DNA of 26,698 nt from a virus. A model generated the notes under the pieces. The model did not search any database. It was not told the origin of the DNA and saw only the letters and a program-made list of their open reading frames with translations. Position numbers and translations under genes: made by a program. Positions 19,921 through 26,597 of the stretch are shown here, one piece after another (position 1 is the first letter of the stretch; each line of letters starts with the position of its first letter). The stretch is taken from positions 1 through 26,698 of IMG/VR virus record IMGVR_UViG_3300027971_000189; one strand, written 5' to 3'.

Positions 19921-20384
19921 TTCTTCTCTCCCGAAGATTGATTAGTTAAGTTTATAACTTTGTTATGTTGCTCAATAATTTCTTGTGGTACTGGGCAGTT
20001 TTCTATATACTTGATAATCTCTTCTTTTTTAACGATTTCTTTATCAATATATTTGATTATATCATCGCCCTTTTGTTTAATTACTTTGGTTTTGTTGACA
20101 ATCTTTTCTTGTATTTCTACTGTTTTTTCTACAGCTTTAGTTTCAGATACAGCAACTTTGGCTTCAACTTCTTTTACTTTCATCTGCCATAGTCGTTCAT
20201 TTTCTAACCCGCCTTCTAAGTATAAGGCAAGAGTTAGTACTAATATACTGATAATCTGAATAGGGAGTTTATATTTACCTATGAATGGTATAAACCCTAA
20301 TACGAACCCTAGTATTACTCCAAAAATACCAACTGACAATAAAACATGTATGGCATAACTAGGTAAAACAGATAATATCCACAT
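19917..20384 (-). CDS. i-spanin-like inner-membrane protein with coiled coil
   Basis: 155 residues from ATG 20384 (MWILSVLPSYAIHVLLSVGI); an in-frame TTG at 20405 would add 7 residues but has no ribosome binding site. The first ~65 residues hold two to three hydrophobic spans (VGIFGVILGFVLGF; PIQIISILVLTLALYL), more than the single anchor of lambda Rz. Then comes a long charged heptad-rich helix (about 70-150, KVKEVEAKVAVSETKAVEKT and on), expected in the periplasm. With the overlapping lipoprotein gene it forms a Rz/Rz1-type pair. The extra spans could mean a combined holin-like function. A GATAAATAT late-type box lies 5 nt before the ATG. Confidence 0.72.
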   Translation of the reverse strand: MWILSVLPSYAIHVLLSVGIFGVILGFVLGFIPFIGKYKLPIQIISILVLTLALYLEGGLENERLWQMKVKEVEAKVAVSETKAVEKTVEIQEKIVNKTKVIKQKGDDIIKYIDKEIVKKEEIIKYIENCPVPQEIIEQHNKVINLTNQSSGEKK

Positions 20385-20388
20385 GCAT

Positions 20389-20397
20389 ATATTTATC
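20389..20397 (-). promoter_or_regulatory. Possible late promoter box for the spanin genes
   Basis: GATAAATAT on the minus strand, the same box as upstream of gp32. It is only 4 nt from the ATG at 20384, so an mRNA started here would be leaderless or would begin inside the gene. Weak on its own. Confidence 0.35.
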
Positions 20398-20410
20398 TGC
20401 CTCAAATAAT

Positions 20411-20659
20411 TTAATCAAATTTTAACTTGAAAAAAGTGTACTTTTCTCTGGGCAATTTAGCGGTAACACAATACCTATAACCAAATGTATCATGATCCAG
20501 GTGTCTATGCCAAGTTGGTAGTTCTATAGAATTTTCCATAATCCACTTACCCTTTTCTGTTTGTTGAAATTCCCAAAGGGGTTGAGCGGCATAGATATCA
20601 GGATCTTCAGCATCACCTACACTGAAGTAATGTACTTTAGTTTCTATATAGTCTTTCAT
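20411..20659 (-). CDS. Conserved phage protein of unknown function (82 residues)
   Basis: Starts MKDYIETKVHYFSVGDAEDP and contains PTWHRHLDHDTFGYRYCVTA followed by KLPREKYTFFKLKFD. Rich in aromatic and His residues. No domain that I recognise, though similar short proteins seem common in T4-like phages. The ATG overlaps the thyA stop (ATGA), so it is made with thymidylate synthase. Confidence 0.78.
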   Translation of the reverse strand: MKDYIETKVHYFSVGDAEDPDIYAAQPLWEFQQTEKGKWIMENSIELPTWHRHLDHDTFGYRYCVTAKLPREKYTFFKLKFD

Positions 20660-21570
20660 ATTGCCATCTCCGCTTTAATTGGCCCGTGACTATTATATCC
20701 TTCTAGGTGAATATCATTCATAGTCATTGTAAAAATGTCTGTTTTTTCTACAGGCAACATTAATGTAGGTAATGGCAATGGTTCGCGGGATAGTTGTTCT
20801 TTAACTTGTTCTATATGGTTTTTATAGATATGAGTATCACCGGTGCTAATAACTAATTCACCTACTTTATAGTCACAATGATGAGCAATTAAATGAGTGA
20901 GTAGGGCATAACTAGCAATATTAAATGGGAGACCCAAGAAAACATCCACTGACCTCTGATACATGTGACAAGACAATTCACGATTTTTATTTACATAAAA
21001 TTGACTCATCATATGACAAGGTGGCAATGCCATTTGATCTAGTTCACCTGCATTCCAAGCACTAAGAATATGTCTACGACCATTGGGATCTTCAATCAAT
21101 CCTTTGATAAGATTTGCCAATTGGTCAACCGATCTTTCTAATACGGTCGAATCGTAATGTGTTTTATCAAGCTTGCCATGCTGTACATAATGCTTAGAAG
21201 ATTTAATAGTATTAACTTTCCAATCTCGCCATTGTACTCCGTATACTCTTCCTAAATCGCCCTCAAATTTAGCCCGATTTTTCCAATAAGGTGCTAGTGC
21301 ATTAGGAGTCCAAATAGTAACAGTACCATCTCTAGTACCATGTGTAATTTCGGCCAAACGCCTCTCAGAGGACGAACCTTCAATAAACCACAATAGTTCT
21401 CCAACAACCGCCCTCCATGCTAGTTTTTTAGTAGTAATAGCAGGAAATCCTTTTCGCAAATCAAATCGTAGTTGTCTACCAAAGACTGATAGTGTACCTA
21501 CACCAGTCCTATCATCTTTATCTTCACCGTTCTCTAGTATGTCTTTAAGTAAATCTAGATATATTTGCAC
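20656..21570 (-). CDS. thyA: Thymidylate synthase
   Basis: Makes dTMP from dUMP with methylene-tetrahydrofolate. 304 residues from the chosen GTG at 21570 (reads (M)QIYLDLLKDILENGEDKDDR). A TTG at 21582 is the alternative and would overlap folA. The protein has DDRTGVGT near 19-26, the catalytic Cys in ALPPCHM at 185, RRHILSAWN with the phosphate-binding Arg near 165, QRSVDVFLGLPFNIASY near 205-221 and the end GPIKAEMAI, as in T4 and bacterial ThyA. The initiation codon is not ATG in either reading, which may lower its translation relative to folA. Confident on function. Confidence 0.96.
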   Translation of the reverse strand: MQIYLDLLKDILENGEDKDDRTGVGTLSVFGRQLRFDLRKGFPAITTKKLAWRAVVGELLWFIEGSSSERRLAEITHGTRDGTVTIWTPNALAPYWKNRAKFEGDLGRVYGVQWRDWKVNTIKSSKHYVQHGKLDKTHYDSTVLERSVDQLANLIKGLIEDPNGRRHILSAWNAGELDQMALPPCHMMSQFYVNKNRELSCHMYQRSVDVFLGLPFNIASYALLTHLIAHHCDYKVGELVISTGDTHIYKNHIEQVKEQLSREPLPLPTLMLPVEKTDIFTMTMNDIHLEGYNSHGPIKAEMAI

Positions 21571-21572
21571 AT

Positions 21573-22046
21573 TTATTTCCAATAGTCAGGGTAATCTCGT
21601 TCCCAAATTTCATATGCATGGTCACTATGGACCTCTTCATGAGAAATTCTAAACTCGCTATGTAATTTTCTTAAGTCTATAAAAGTATCGCAGGCATATT
21701 CAACAAAGGTAGTAGTCAAATGAACTTTAGTAATTTGTTCCCAGCAGGATTTAATCAAATTAGCGCCGCCCATTATCCAAGGATCATGTAAGTACTTAAA
21801 GTCATCTAACTTAGTAATTACTTTAATAGAATCAGGTACTTCAAGCGGTCTTGAAGTTATTACTACATTGTACCTATTGGGTAACGGTTTAATTGGAAGA
21901 CTATCCCAAGTATTACGGCCCATGACTATAGTTTTGTCTTGTGTTAGTCTTTTGAAGCGTAGCAAATCACCTTCGATTTTACTCCAAGGTAATTTGTTTT
22001 TGTAACCTATGCCACCTTTTGGATCACAAGCCACAATCAAATTCAT
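21573..22046 (-). CDS. folA: Dihydrofolate reductase
   Basis: 157 residues, close to bacterial DHFR. Regenerates tetrahydrofolate used up by the adjacent thymidylate synthase. Motifs: LIVACDPKGGIGYKNKLPW at 3-21, acidic catalytic D27 in EGDLLRFKR, IVMGRNTWDSLP at 40-51, VVITS, and IMGGANLIKSCWE with the GG nucleotide-binding turn. The ATG at 22046 overlaps the stop of the 98-residue gene (ATGA), and the stop lies 2 nt from the thyA GTG. Confidence 0.95.
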   Translation of the reverse strand: MNLIVACDPKGGIGYKNKLPWSKIEGDLLRFKRLTQDKTIVMGRNTWDSLPIKPLPNRYNVVITSRPLEVPDSIKVITKLDDFKYLHDPWIMGGANLIKSCWEQITKVHLTTTFVEYACDTFIDLRKLHSEFRISHEEVHSDHAYEIWERDYPDYWK

Positions 22047-22339
22047 AGGCCGTTAAGTAATCTATCAGTTTCAGGTTGAACTGTATCGGCAATACTTTGA
22101 ACATTCAGAATAAATTCTACGCTGGTTACCAAATCATCTAATTCAGTTAATCTTTTATTAACCAAATCTTCTACTTGTTCTGGTTCTAAACCTTGATTTA
22201 AAAATTTCTCAATATTCAGAGTTTGCTGTTTCTTCCCTATTAACTTAATTACTACTTTTTTAATAAAACCAATAGGGATTTTTTGTTTTTCTACATCTTC
22301 AAGGATGTGTTCCCATTTTTCAATAAATTCAGGTGACAT
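22043..22339 (-). CDS. Conserved T4-like phage protein (98 residues)
   Basis: Starts MSPEFIEKWEHILEDVEKQK, followed by IPIGFIKKVVIKLIGKKQQT, NIEKFLNQGLEPEQVEDLVN and the end QSIADTVQPETDRLLNGL. All-helical with a basic centre. I believe this protein is conserved in T4-like cyanophages, but I know of no function. Its ATG shares a base with the stop of the upstream gene (TAATG), and it overlaps folA by ATGA. Confidence 0.8.
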   Translation of the reverse strand: MSPEFIEKWEHILEDVEKQKIPIGFIKKVVIKLIGKKQQTLNIEKFLNQGLEPEQVEDLVNKRLTELDDLVTSVEFILNVQSIADTVQPETDRLLNGL

Positions 22340-23019
22340 TATGCAACCACTTTAGCTCTTGATTTCTTTACTTTTGGTGCCGGGGTCTCTACCACAATCG
22401 ATGCTTCCCCAGTAGGTGATACATTAGGATCAAGTGACCTTGCTTCTGCCTTTAAACGTTTTGCTTCAGTCATAAGGCCTTGTGCTTCACTTTCCATCTT
22501 AATTGCTTGATCCAATCGCTGTTTAGCTAATTGTTGATCACCTAATGCATCACCGCTTGGTTGAACAGGTGGATTTTGTGGTCCGCGCATCTTTCTGATA
22601 ACTTCAGACTTGGTTTGCATTCCCATGCTCTTATCCATTTCAGCTAATCGTTTTACAGCCTCTTCACCCTGTTGCATTTCATCTAAAATCTTATTCAATT
22701 CATCTAGTCTAATCTGAGTATTAGGTTGAGGAGTCATTACAATTTGAGCAGTTTGAACCTTTTTCAATTGTCCTTCAAGGTGAAGAGTTTGCAAAATAGG
22801 TTTACCATCTTTGGTATAGGTACGATGTAATGCATCAGCTAAATTTTGACTATTCTGTCCAATATCACTTTCAATACATTTAATAAGTGGATCATGAATA
22901 TGCATATTCAACGTTTCTGTATATGTGACTAAACACATATGTGATTCACCGGGTACTTCGCGGAAGATTACTGCAACCTTACGATCACCATGTTTTCCAA
23001 CATGTCTTAAAAAACTCAT
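22339..23019 (-). CDS. Conserved T4-like phage protein with basic C-terminus (226 residues)
   Basis: Starts MSFLRHVGKHGDRKVAVIFR with a compact N-terminal domain (~1-105; EVPGESHMCLVTYTETLNMH, LADALHRTYTKDGKPILQTL). A helical region follows (RLDELNKILDEMQQGEEAVK), then a Pro/Ala/Glu-rich linker and a Lys-rich end (PKVKKSRAKVVA). A protein with this N-terminus is conserved in T4-like marine phages as I recall, sometimes called structural; I cannot confirm that. AAGGAG lies 8 nt before the ATG. A 22-bp palindrome lies about 35 nt upstream. Confidence 0.8.
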   Translation of the reverse strand: MSFLRHVGKHGDRKVAVIFREVPGESHMCLVTYTETLNMHIHDPLIKCIESDIGQNSQNLADALHRTYTKDGKPILQTLHLEGQLKKVQTAQIVMTPQPNTQIRLDELNKILDEMQQGEEAVKRLAEMDKSMGMQTKSEVIRKMRGPQNPPVQPSGDALGDQQLAKQRLDQAIKMESEAQGLMTEAKRLKAEARSLDPNVSPTGEASIVVETPAPKVKKSRAKVVA

Positions 23020-23054
23020 ATCATATTCTCCTTGATTATGTGATTATTTAATTG

Positions 23055-23076
23055 ATTTTTACTGTACAGTAAAAAT
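23055..23076. other. Perfect 22-bp palindrome between two genes
   Basis: ATTTTTACTGT followed by its exact reverse complement ACAGTAAAAAT. It starts 4 nt after the stop of the 78-residue gene. On the minus strand the stem is followed by CAATTAAATAA, so the terminator resemblance is poor. The symmetry suits a dimeric DNA-binding protein; the core CTGTACAG resembles, but does not match, a LexA box because the half-sites have no gap. Confidence 0.6.
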
Positions 23077-23079
23077 TTA

Positions 23080-23316
23080 TCAAGACCAAGCCAACTCATA
23101 AAGAATTGCTTCTTTAGGGTCTTCAAATGCAGGAACAAATTTCTTATTTCTTGTTATATAATCACTAGCTTCAATTAATGCGAACCTACCTCGAAGGTTA
23201 TTAAGAATCCAAAATTTAGATTCTTCGGTAACATGGGTACTAGTCGTAACGAAATGTGGAGGTTTGAAAGAAACTTCCCTAGTACTAAACCAAGTTGTAA
23301 AATCAATATCCGTCAT
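23080..23316 (-). CDS. Unknown small protein (78 residues)
   Basis: Starts MTDIDFTTWFSTREVSFKPP and ends DPKEAILYELAWS. Mixed alpha/beta character and no motif. Its ATG overlaps the stop of the 135-residue gene (ATGA). It closes the small-gene run that begins with the VWA gene. Confidence 0.75.
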   Translation of the reverse strand: MTDIDFTTWFSTREVSFKPPHFVTTSTHVTEESKFWILNNLRGRFALIEASDYITRNKKFVPAFEDPKEAILYELAWS

Positions 23317-23720
23317 TGAGTTAGTGTGGCTAGCATTTTATATTTTTCATACGCATCTAGTACTGCGGGTGAAGAGTTTGTATTGGTTGGCACTACTTCT
23401 AACCAAAGGTCTTGAAAAGCAAAGGTAATAGGTAAATACTGACCATCTGAATACAGCCTGGGTTGGTGAATCCTACCTGAATTATAAAGTTTACCAGCTA
23501 AGTCTGAGACAGTTTCAAAATCAAATCTTGAGAAGTCGTACCTTTGAGAATTCCTAGCGTACTGATTACCTTCGTCATAATACAACTTAATTACCCCAAC
23601 ATACTGCTCATAGGTTTCACACTTAGTCCTAGTAATAATCATCAAAACTTGGTCCTCAGACACTTCGCCCCTTAGGATACTTTGTAAGCAACCGCCCAAA
23701 CTAGTACCAATATATATCAT
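23313..23720 (-). CDS. Unknown phage protein (135 residues)
   Basis: Starts MIYIGTSLGGCLQSILRGEV and contains ITRTKCETYEQYVGVIKLYY and YDFSRFDFETVSDLAGKLYN, followed by a YLPITFAFQDLWLEV beta segment and the tail AYEKYKMLATLTQ. I think similar proteins occur in other large phages; no function known to me. It overlaps both neighbours by ATGA, so it is translated as part of the VWA-led operon. Confidence 0.78.
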   Translation of the reverse strand: MIYIGTSLGGCLQSILRGEVSEDQVLMIITRTKCETYEQYVGVIKLYYDEGNQYARNSQRYDFSRFDFETVSDLAGKLYNSGRIHQPRLYSDGQYLPITFAFQDLWLEVVPTNTNSSPAVLDAYEKYKMLATLTQ

Positions 23721-23950
23721 AGTGAATTTTCTTTTTTGATAAGGTTATAAACTACTAACAACCTATCTAATACATCATTTAATGATGGATTTGTTTTTGC
23801 TAATTCTCTTATATCTTTCCAAACTTCGGCTTGCTCTTGTTCATTGATACGAGACCAAGCCTTTTCACTCATTGATATTAACACTCTTTCTGTAGATCCC
23901 GCTTTCCTAGCATATATAGTTTCCCCCTTATCGGGGGATTCATATATCAA
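23717..23950 (-). CDS. Unknown small protein, probable TTG start (77 residues)
   Basis: The frame is open well upstream but there overlaps the VWA gene. I place the start at TTG 23950, just after the VWA stop, because GAGGA lies 5 nt upstream. The first in-frame ATG is at 23872 (51 residues, MSEKAWSRINEQEQAEVWKD) and has no good ribosome binding site. The protein is helical and charged, ending LLVVYNLIKKENSL. It overlaps the next gene by ATGA. The gene is likely real; the start is uncertain. Confidence 0.6.
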   Translation of the reverse strand: MIYESPDKGETIYARKAGSTERVLISMSEKAWSRINEQEQAEVWKDIRELAKTNPSLNDVLDRLLVVYNLIKKENSL

Positions 23951-23951
23951 A

Positions 23952-25235
23952 TCAATCCTCAGTATAAATTGCGAATGTACCGAACGGGGGATTTGGATCC
24001 TTGTCACCGTGAATGATCCATGTAGTATCACAGTAGTCAGGGTCTCCCCAGCTACCACCAGGGTAGCCATCTGTGAACACAATCAAACGCTTGGGTACAA
24101 TTGCGTTTTCTTTAAGATAACTAAAGATACAATCAAAATCAGTGCCACCTCCACCAACTGGTTCATATGAATCAATTGTATCCAAGTTTTCGCTAGTAAA
24201 GTCCTGTGGGTTATAAGTTTCTGTATCAAAACAGAATACATGCACTCGGTATCCATCAAATGCATCCATCATACCGGCAATCTCACCCAAGAATGCCTGA
24301 GCTTGTTTATCAGTAATAGACCCTGACATATCAAGACTAACTACAACATCAATTTCTTCACCCGGGGTCATGCCAGGCATGATAGCATCCATGTGCCAAC
24401 CGCGACGATTGGGACGCATAAAACTAAAGTCGGTGCGAATGGCACTTGTCAAGTTAGTTTGAATCAATTCACGCCAAGGCATTACTGGATTAGTATGTTG
24501 TTTGATTAGCCGCTCAACACCTTTAGGAATAGAACCTGCCTCAGCACCTTGTGCAGCATTGATAATAGCCTGCTTTACTTCTTGGCGAACACGTTCACGT
24601 TCCTCAGGGCTCATCTTAGGACGCTTTTTGCCCTTACCGCTACCATCAACCTCTTCGCCTTCACCATCATGGGATTCCTCACCTTCCATATGATCATCAA
24701 TCATTTGGTCGATCAAATCCTCGACATTAATCTTTTCTACCTTATCGTAAAGGTCATCATAGATTTCTTCGGCTGACTTACCGTCATATTTTGCTTCGTA
24801 CAAGCAAGGAACCGTTTTGATGAATTCCCCGACCTTATGCCGTTTCAGATCGGCATTAACGGCGTAGTCATCAGCAATGTTCCAAAGTTGGGGATCACGG
24901 GTGCCTCGACGACCAATATGATCATATACTATATGTAGTACTTCGTGCCCCACCAAGAATTCAACTTCCTTGGGCTTGAGCATCATAATGAACCGAGAAT
25001 TGTAGTATAACTTCAAACCGTCGGTTGCGGCCGTAGAGCACCATTCATCAGCGTTGACCAATTGCATCCGAGTCGCAAGGTTGCCAAAAAATGAATGACG
25101 GAGAAGCAGACCAATGCGGGCAGTTACCAACCGCTCACGGGCATTGAAGTCTACTTTGGCATCGGTAGGACCGACCAAGTTTTCAAATTTTTTACTGCGT
25201 TTGCGCTTTTTAGTTGGGGCAATAACGTCGCTCAT
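23952..25235 (-). CDS. VWA-domain protein with putative metallopeptidase domain (MoxR partner)
   Basis: 427 residues. A GTG at 25241 is in frame, but AAAGGAG is correctly spaced only for ATG 25235 (MSDVIAPTKKRKRSKKF). The N-terminal domain has a zinc-type HEVLH at 97-101 within LVGHEVLHIVYDH, and WNIADDYAVNADL downstream, the order of the DUF2201 putative metallopeptidase domain. Then an acidic/basic linker (about 180-215). The C-terminal von Willebrand A domain has MIDAS residues DMSGS at 302-306, T365 in GGGGTDFD and D389 in FTDGYPGG. Proteins of this type work with MoxR ATPases as metal-dependent chaperones or assembly factors; the MoxR gene is directly upstream. It has its own promoter. 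Confidence 0.88.
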   Translation of the reverse strand: MSDVIAPTKKRKRSKKFENLVGPTDAKVDFNARERLVTARIGLLLRHSFFGNLATRMQLVNADEWCSTAATDGLKLYYNSRFIMMLKPKEVEFLVGHEVLHIVYDHIGRRGTRDPQLWNIADDYAVNADLKRHKVGEFIKTVPCLYEAKYDGKSAEEIYDDLYDKVEKINVEDLIDQMIDDHMEGEESHDGEGEEVDGSGKGKKRPKMSPEERERVRQEVKQAIINAAQGAEAGSIPKGVERLIKQHTNPVMPWRELIQTNLTSAIRTDFSFMRPNRRGWHMDAIMPGMTPGEEIDVVVSLDMSGSITDKQAQAFLGEIAGMMDAFDGYRVHVFCFDTETYNPQDFTSENLDTIDSYEPVGGGGTDFDCIFSYLKENAIVPKRLIVFTDGYPGGSWGDPDYCDTTWIIHGDKDPNPPFGTFAIYTED

Positions 25236-25263
25236 CTTCACTCCTTTATCGTATATATGCTAT

Positions 25264-25293
25264 ATTGTAACATACACCGTATTTAATTGTCAA
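25264..25293 (-). promoter_or_regulatory. Sigma70 promoter P7 for the VWA gene
   Basis: Perfect TTGACA (25293-25288), 18-nt spacer and TACAAT (25269-25264). The -35 box lies 2 nt beyond the terminator of the MoxR gene, so the two genes are insulated from each other and separately controlled. Confidence 0.82.
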
Positions 25294-25325
25294 ATAAAGA
25301 AAGGGGAGGAGACTCCCCTTTCTTT
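25294..25325 (-). terminator. Strong intrinsic terminator after the MoxR gene
   Basis: AAAGAAAGGGGAG-TCTC-CTCCCCTTTCTTT on the minus strand: a perfect 13-bp stem with a 4-nt loop, followed by ATTTG. The TAA stop codon of the MoxR gene overlaps the base of the stem. The T-rich 3' arm may serve as part of the U-tract. Confidence 0.8.
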
Positions 25326-26424
25326 AGTTACCTGCTTCTACGATATACTTGCCGTACTTCTTGTGGAAGTCATCAAAATGTTTCAACTGACTGGGTTCGA
25401 TCGGAAGACGATACGTTTTCAGAGCAACCTTCGCACCCATCACAACCAACTCAGTTTCAAAGTTAGCCATGATATAGCTGAAGAAATTATCAGCCATTTC
25501 GTGGAACTGTTTGGTGTTGACACGTTTATTGTCCAATGCGTCCTTCAATTCATAGCACAGGCTAATCGTGAGGGAGTACATTGCTGACACTTCCTTGACA
25601 CGTAGTTCCTTGATCTTACCTGCGAGAATATCACTAGGCTCGGGCATCTGACCTGCAACCTTACGATGTGCCATAAACTTAACAGCAAGACCTTCACCAA
25701 CACTACCTGCTACCAAGTTGAACAGGGTATCAGAGTCCGTATCCTCTTCATCATTCAGCAAATCGCTGACAAAGCACCAGCTACGGGGTGTAGCGAATGC
25801 GCGGCTAGAGGATTTTGAATCAAAGTCATAGAGATCCTGCTTAGCGAACGACAGATAACCAACCACATCCTTGTGAATGCCTTTGTTAACTGCCCAGTTC
25901 TGCCAAGAAGCGAAATCGGGGCGCATTTCAATATGCAAAAACCGATTAGCAAGGGGCATGGGCATACGATAAGTAACACCTTTGTCACTATCACGGTTAC
26001 CTGCCGCAACAATAACCACGTTATCAGGAAGCTTGTACTTACCAACACGGCGATTGAGAATCAACTGATACCCTGCAGCCTGTACAGCAGGGGCAGCCGA
26101 GTTCATCTCATCCAAGAACAGAACCACGATTGGATACTGACTAGCAAGATCCTCGTCAGGGAGATCAACTGGGGGAGCCCAGTCCATCTTACCAATGTCT
26201 TTATTGAAGAAGGGAATACCACGAATGTCAGTGGGTTCCATTTGTGCCATACGCAAATCAATCATAAAACCACCGAGCTCCTCGGTGATTTCGGAAACTA
26301 CCTCACTCTTACCGATACCGGGAGGACCCCAGAGAAACACGGGACGCTTGACCTTGAAAGCCTTGAGAATTGCCTTACGGGCCTGAACACTAGTAACGGT
26401 GAGATTGTCAGATACTTGAGCCAT
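25324..26424 (-). CDS. MoxR-type AAA+ ATPase
   Basis: 366 residues. Walker A GPPGIGKS at 33-40, Walker B VVLFLDEMN at 100-108, sensor 1 in VAAGNRD at 141-145 and a candidate arginine finger R161 in PLANRFLHIE. The MoxR-type inserts QMEPTDIRGIP (61-71) and RVGKYKLPDN (126-135) are present. The C-terminal 190 residues are helical and specific to this group. MoxR ATPases act with VWA proteins to remodel or metallate target complexes; the VWA partner is the next gene. GGAG lies 7 nt before the ATG. It has its own consensus promoter and a strong terminator, so it is a one-gene transcription unit. The target in this phage is unknown. Confidence 0.92.
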   Translation of the reverse strand: MAQVSDNLTVTSVQARKAILKAFKVKRPVFLWGPPGIGKSEVVSEITEELGGFMIDLRMAQMEPTDIRGIPFFNKDIGKMDWAPPVDLPDEDLASQYPIVVLFLDEMNSAAPAVQAAGYQLILNRRVGKYKLPDNVVIVAAGNRDSDKGVTYRMPMPLANRFLHIEMRPDFASWQNWAVNKGIHKDVVGYLSFAKQDLYDFDSKSSSRAFATPRSWCFVSDLLNDEEDTDSDTLFNLVAGSVGEGLAVKFMAHRKVAGQMPEPSDILAGKIKELRVKEVSAMYSLTISLCYELKDALDNKRVNTKQFHEMADNFFSYIMANFETELVVMGAKVALKTYRLPIEPSQLKHFDDFHKKYGKYIVEAGN

Positions 26425-26458
26425 TTCTTACTCCTGTTGAAAAAACTACGATAAAAAG

Positions 26459-26487
26459 ATTATAGCAACTGCCTGAATTAATGTCAA
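26459..26487 (-). promoter_or_regulatory. Consensus sigma70 promoter P8 for the MoxR gene
   Basis: Perfect TTGACA (26487-26482), 17-nt spacer and perfect TATAAT (26464-26459). The TGA stop of the upstream 37-residue gene lies inside the TTGACA box, as in promoter P4. The spacer (TTAATTCAGGCAGTTGC) lacks AATCGATT. Confidence 0.9.
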
Positions 26488-26597
26488 GCAGAGGTTTTAG
26501 TGATTGTGCCTTGGTACAATAATTGATACATTTCAGCCATGCTTTGCAAATAGAACTGCATGACCTTACCAGTTGGGGTAGTTAAAGTGAATGTCAT
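26484..26597 (-). CDS. Very small protein (37 residues)
   Basis: Starts MTFTLTTPTGKVMQFYLQSM and continues AEMYQLLYQGTITKTSA. Its ATG overlaps the stop of the preceding gene (ATGA), and its stop lies within the -35 box of promoter P8. The packing supports a real gene, but the size and lack of a clear ribosome binding site leave doubt. Amphipathic helix possible; function unknown. Confidence 0.55.
   Translation of the reverse strand: MTFTLTTPTGKVMQFYLQSMAEMYQLLYQGTITKTSA

Noticed and set aside
22921-22945. CACATATGTG palindrome region
   Set aside because: It is inside the coding region of the 226-residue protein, is short, and is AT-rich enough to arise by chance.
23951-24082. Extension of the 77-residue protein into the VWA gene
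   Set aside because: It would overlap the C-terminal VWA coding region in another frame; the VWA MIDAS Asp and the reading frame there are clear.
25873-26454. 193-residue plus-strand open frame
   Set aside because: Antisense to the MoxR gene, whose Walker and sensor motifs prove the minus-strand reading; the plus-strand product has no domain-like pattern.
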